Under the pieces are notes generated by a model. The model searched no databases, was not told the origin of the DNA, and worked only from the letters and a program-made list of their open reading frames with translations. This document shows positions 6,200 through 6,884 of a DNA stretch of 6,884 bases, piece by piece. The DNA lies in contig MVCZ01000016.1 of the NCBI GenBank assembly GCA_002049825.1, positions 1 through 6,884 of the forward strand. Reading direction: 5' to 3'. Position numbers and translations under genes: made by a program. Position 1 is the stretch's first letter, and every line of letters begins with the position of its first letter. This DNA is from Candidatus Zhuqueibacterota bacterium 4484_188 (GTDB taxonomy: Bacteria; Calditrichota; Calditrichia; RBG-13-44-9).

Positions 6200-6884
6200 T
6201 TAACCAAATTCCCTTTTCAGCCAATCAATGCGGCTTAAATCCGCCTGCCCGATGCCTTTCCTGCCGGCAGTCAGAATGTAAGCCGGTTCACGTCCGGCTT
6301 TTTTCAAAGAAGGAAAACCTTCCTTTGCCCTTCGCTCCTCAATGATTTGCCAGCCCACCCGATCCAGGGCGACAGCATCCAGCGCCATCAGCATTCCGTT
6401 CATCTGCCAGCTCCACTGCGGCTTGAACGGCGGTCCGCCTTCGTACTGGGCATCCAGCGCATCGCAAATAGTTAAACGCACTTTGCGGCGAATTATGTCC
6501 ATTTCGTACAAATCGGCAACGTAAGGATTTCCGTTATTCAGATGGTACTTGTTAGGATTGTGAATGGCACCGAAAAAATTCTTCATCGAAAGTGTCACAC
6601 CCACAATGCCATGATCTTTCAGTACCGGAACGTTTATGAGCGCAGTGCACAGCCGGGTTACCGTGCGGGTAATCAAACTTCCCACCGAGCCGTTCAGGTA
6701 CAATCGATTGTCGTAAGCCACCGCATCGTTCCCAAAACAGCGTATTTTATTTTTATTCTCAATATTAATACGGAAACCGGCATTTTCCAGGTCTTCGTTC
6801 AGCCGGTCCCAGATAATGATGTTTTTCGGTTTCACCCCGGCTTGCTGCAGATTTTCCGCAATCGCTTCCACCAAAATTTTATGG
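6200..6884 (-). CDS. DUF362 domain-containing protein (N-terminus outside window)
   Basis: The frame is open to the right edge (the last visible codons read H-K-I-L-V-E-A), so the true start is upstream; 227 residues plus the TAA stop at 6200-6202 are seen. A TTG at 6874 is not a convincing start because coding similarity continues through it. Family features are VPVLKDHGIVGVTLSMKN (the DUF362 core, Lys-x-His followed by a Lys-Asn-x-x-Gly block), IIIWDRLNEDLENAGF near the visible N-terminus, and CDALDAQYEGGPPF. Only three isolated cysteines are visible, so there is no ferredoxin-type 4Fe-4S motif of the kind some DUF362 proteins carry at the C-terminus. The molecular function of the family is unknown; members often neighbour Fe-S and radical SAM genes. 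The stop lies 2 nt before the amrS start, so the two are almost certainly cotranscribed. Whether it has a Tat or Sec signal like its neighbours cannot be judged here. Confidence 0.9.
   Translation of the reverse strand, partial: HKILVEAIAENLQQAGVKPKNIIIWDRLNEDLENAGFRINIENKNKIRCFGNDAVAYDNRLYLNGSVGSLITRTVTRLCTALINVPVLKDHGIVGVTLSMKNFFGAIHNPNKYHLNNGNPYVADLYEMDIIRRKVRLTICDALDAQYEGGPPFKPQWSWQMNGMLMALDAVALDRVGWQIIEERRAKEGFPSLKKAGREPAYILTAGRKGIGQADLSRIDWLKREFG

Noticed and set aside
6195..6224. Upstream TTG start for amrS giving nine extra residues with a repeated MAEK pattern
   Set aside because: It would overlap the DUF362 gene, push the twin-arginine motif further from the N-terminus and lacks a ribosome site; ATG 6197 fits better.
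6872..6874. TTG as the start of the DUF362 gene
   Set aside because: The frame continues to the window edge with family-like sequence and known members have a longer N-terminal part, so the gene is treated as truncated by the window.

Overview
The window carries four genes, all reading on the minus strand in the order (right to left) DUF362 protein, amrS, amrB, giant Ser/Thr kinase. It looks like one co-directional operon. The DUF362 stop and the amrS ATG are 2 nt apart, amrS and amrB are separated by 112 nt, and amrB and the kinase by 27 nt. Both outer genes run off the window: the DUF362 protein lacks its N-terminus and the kinase lacks its C-terminus. No RNA genes, insertion sequences, CRISPR arrays or clear terminators were seen, and no gene-free stretch exceeds 112 nt.

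Right part (4043-6884): the two middle genes are core members of the widespread but biochemically obscure AmmeMemoRadiSam group: a radical SAM enzyme related to pyruvate-formate-lyase activases (amrS) and a MEMO-family protein (amrB). Both appear to carry export signals, a twin-arginine signal on AmrS and a Sec-type signal on AmrB, so the module may work outside the cytoplasm. That is odd for a SAM-dependent enzyme. The third classical member, AMMECR1 (amrA), is not in the window. The upstream DUF362 protein is a frequent companion of Fe-S and radical SAM genes and has no ferredoxin cysteine motif in the visible part.

Left part (1-4015): a single reading frame of 1338 codons stays open from its ATG at 4015 to the window edge. 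It encodes an N-terminal Hanks-type kinase domain (an HGD, not HRD, catalytic loop), one transmembrane helix, and more than 1000 residues predicted to lie outside the cytoplasm. The outer part resembles a diverged TolB/FlgO-like domain, then TPR repeats, a beta-rich propeller-like region, a helical insert, and a second PQQ-like propeller region. It looks like a transmembrane sensor kinase whose outer part would share a compartment with the exported Amr proteins.

Organism: the kinase-TM-TolB/TPR architecture, the Tat-tagged AmrS, the mid-range GC content and the cell-envelope logic suggest a diderm bacterium, perhaps of the FCB group or relatives (KSB1/Calditrichota-like lineages). This is an impression from gene style, not a demonstrated assignment. 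The most interesting possibility is that the kinase and the exported AmmeMemoRadiSam proteins form a functional unit, which is inferred from gene order and predicted topology only.
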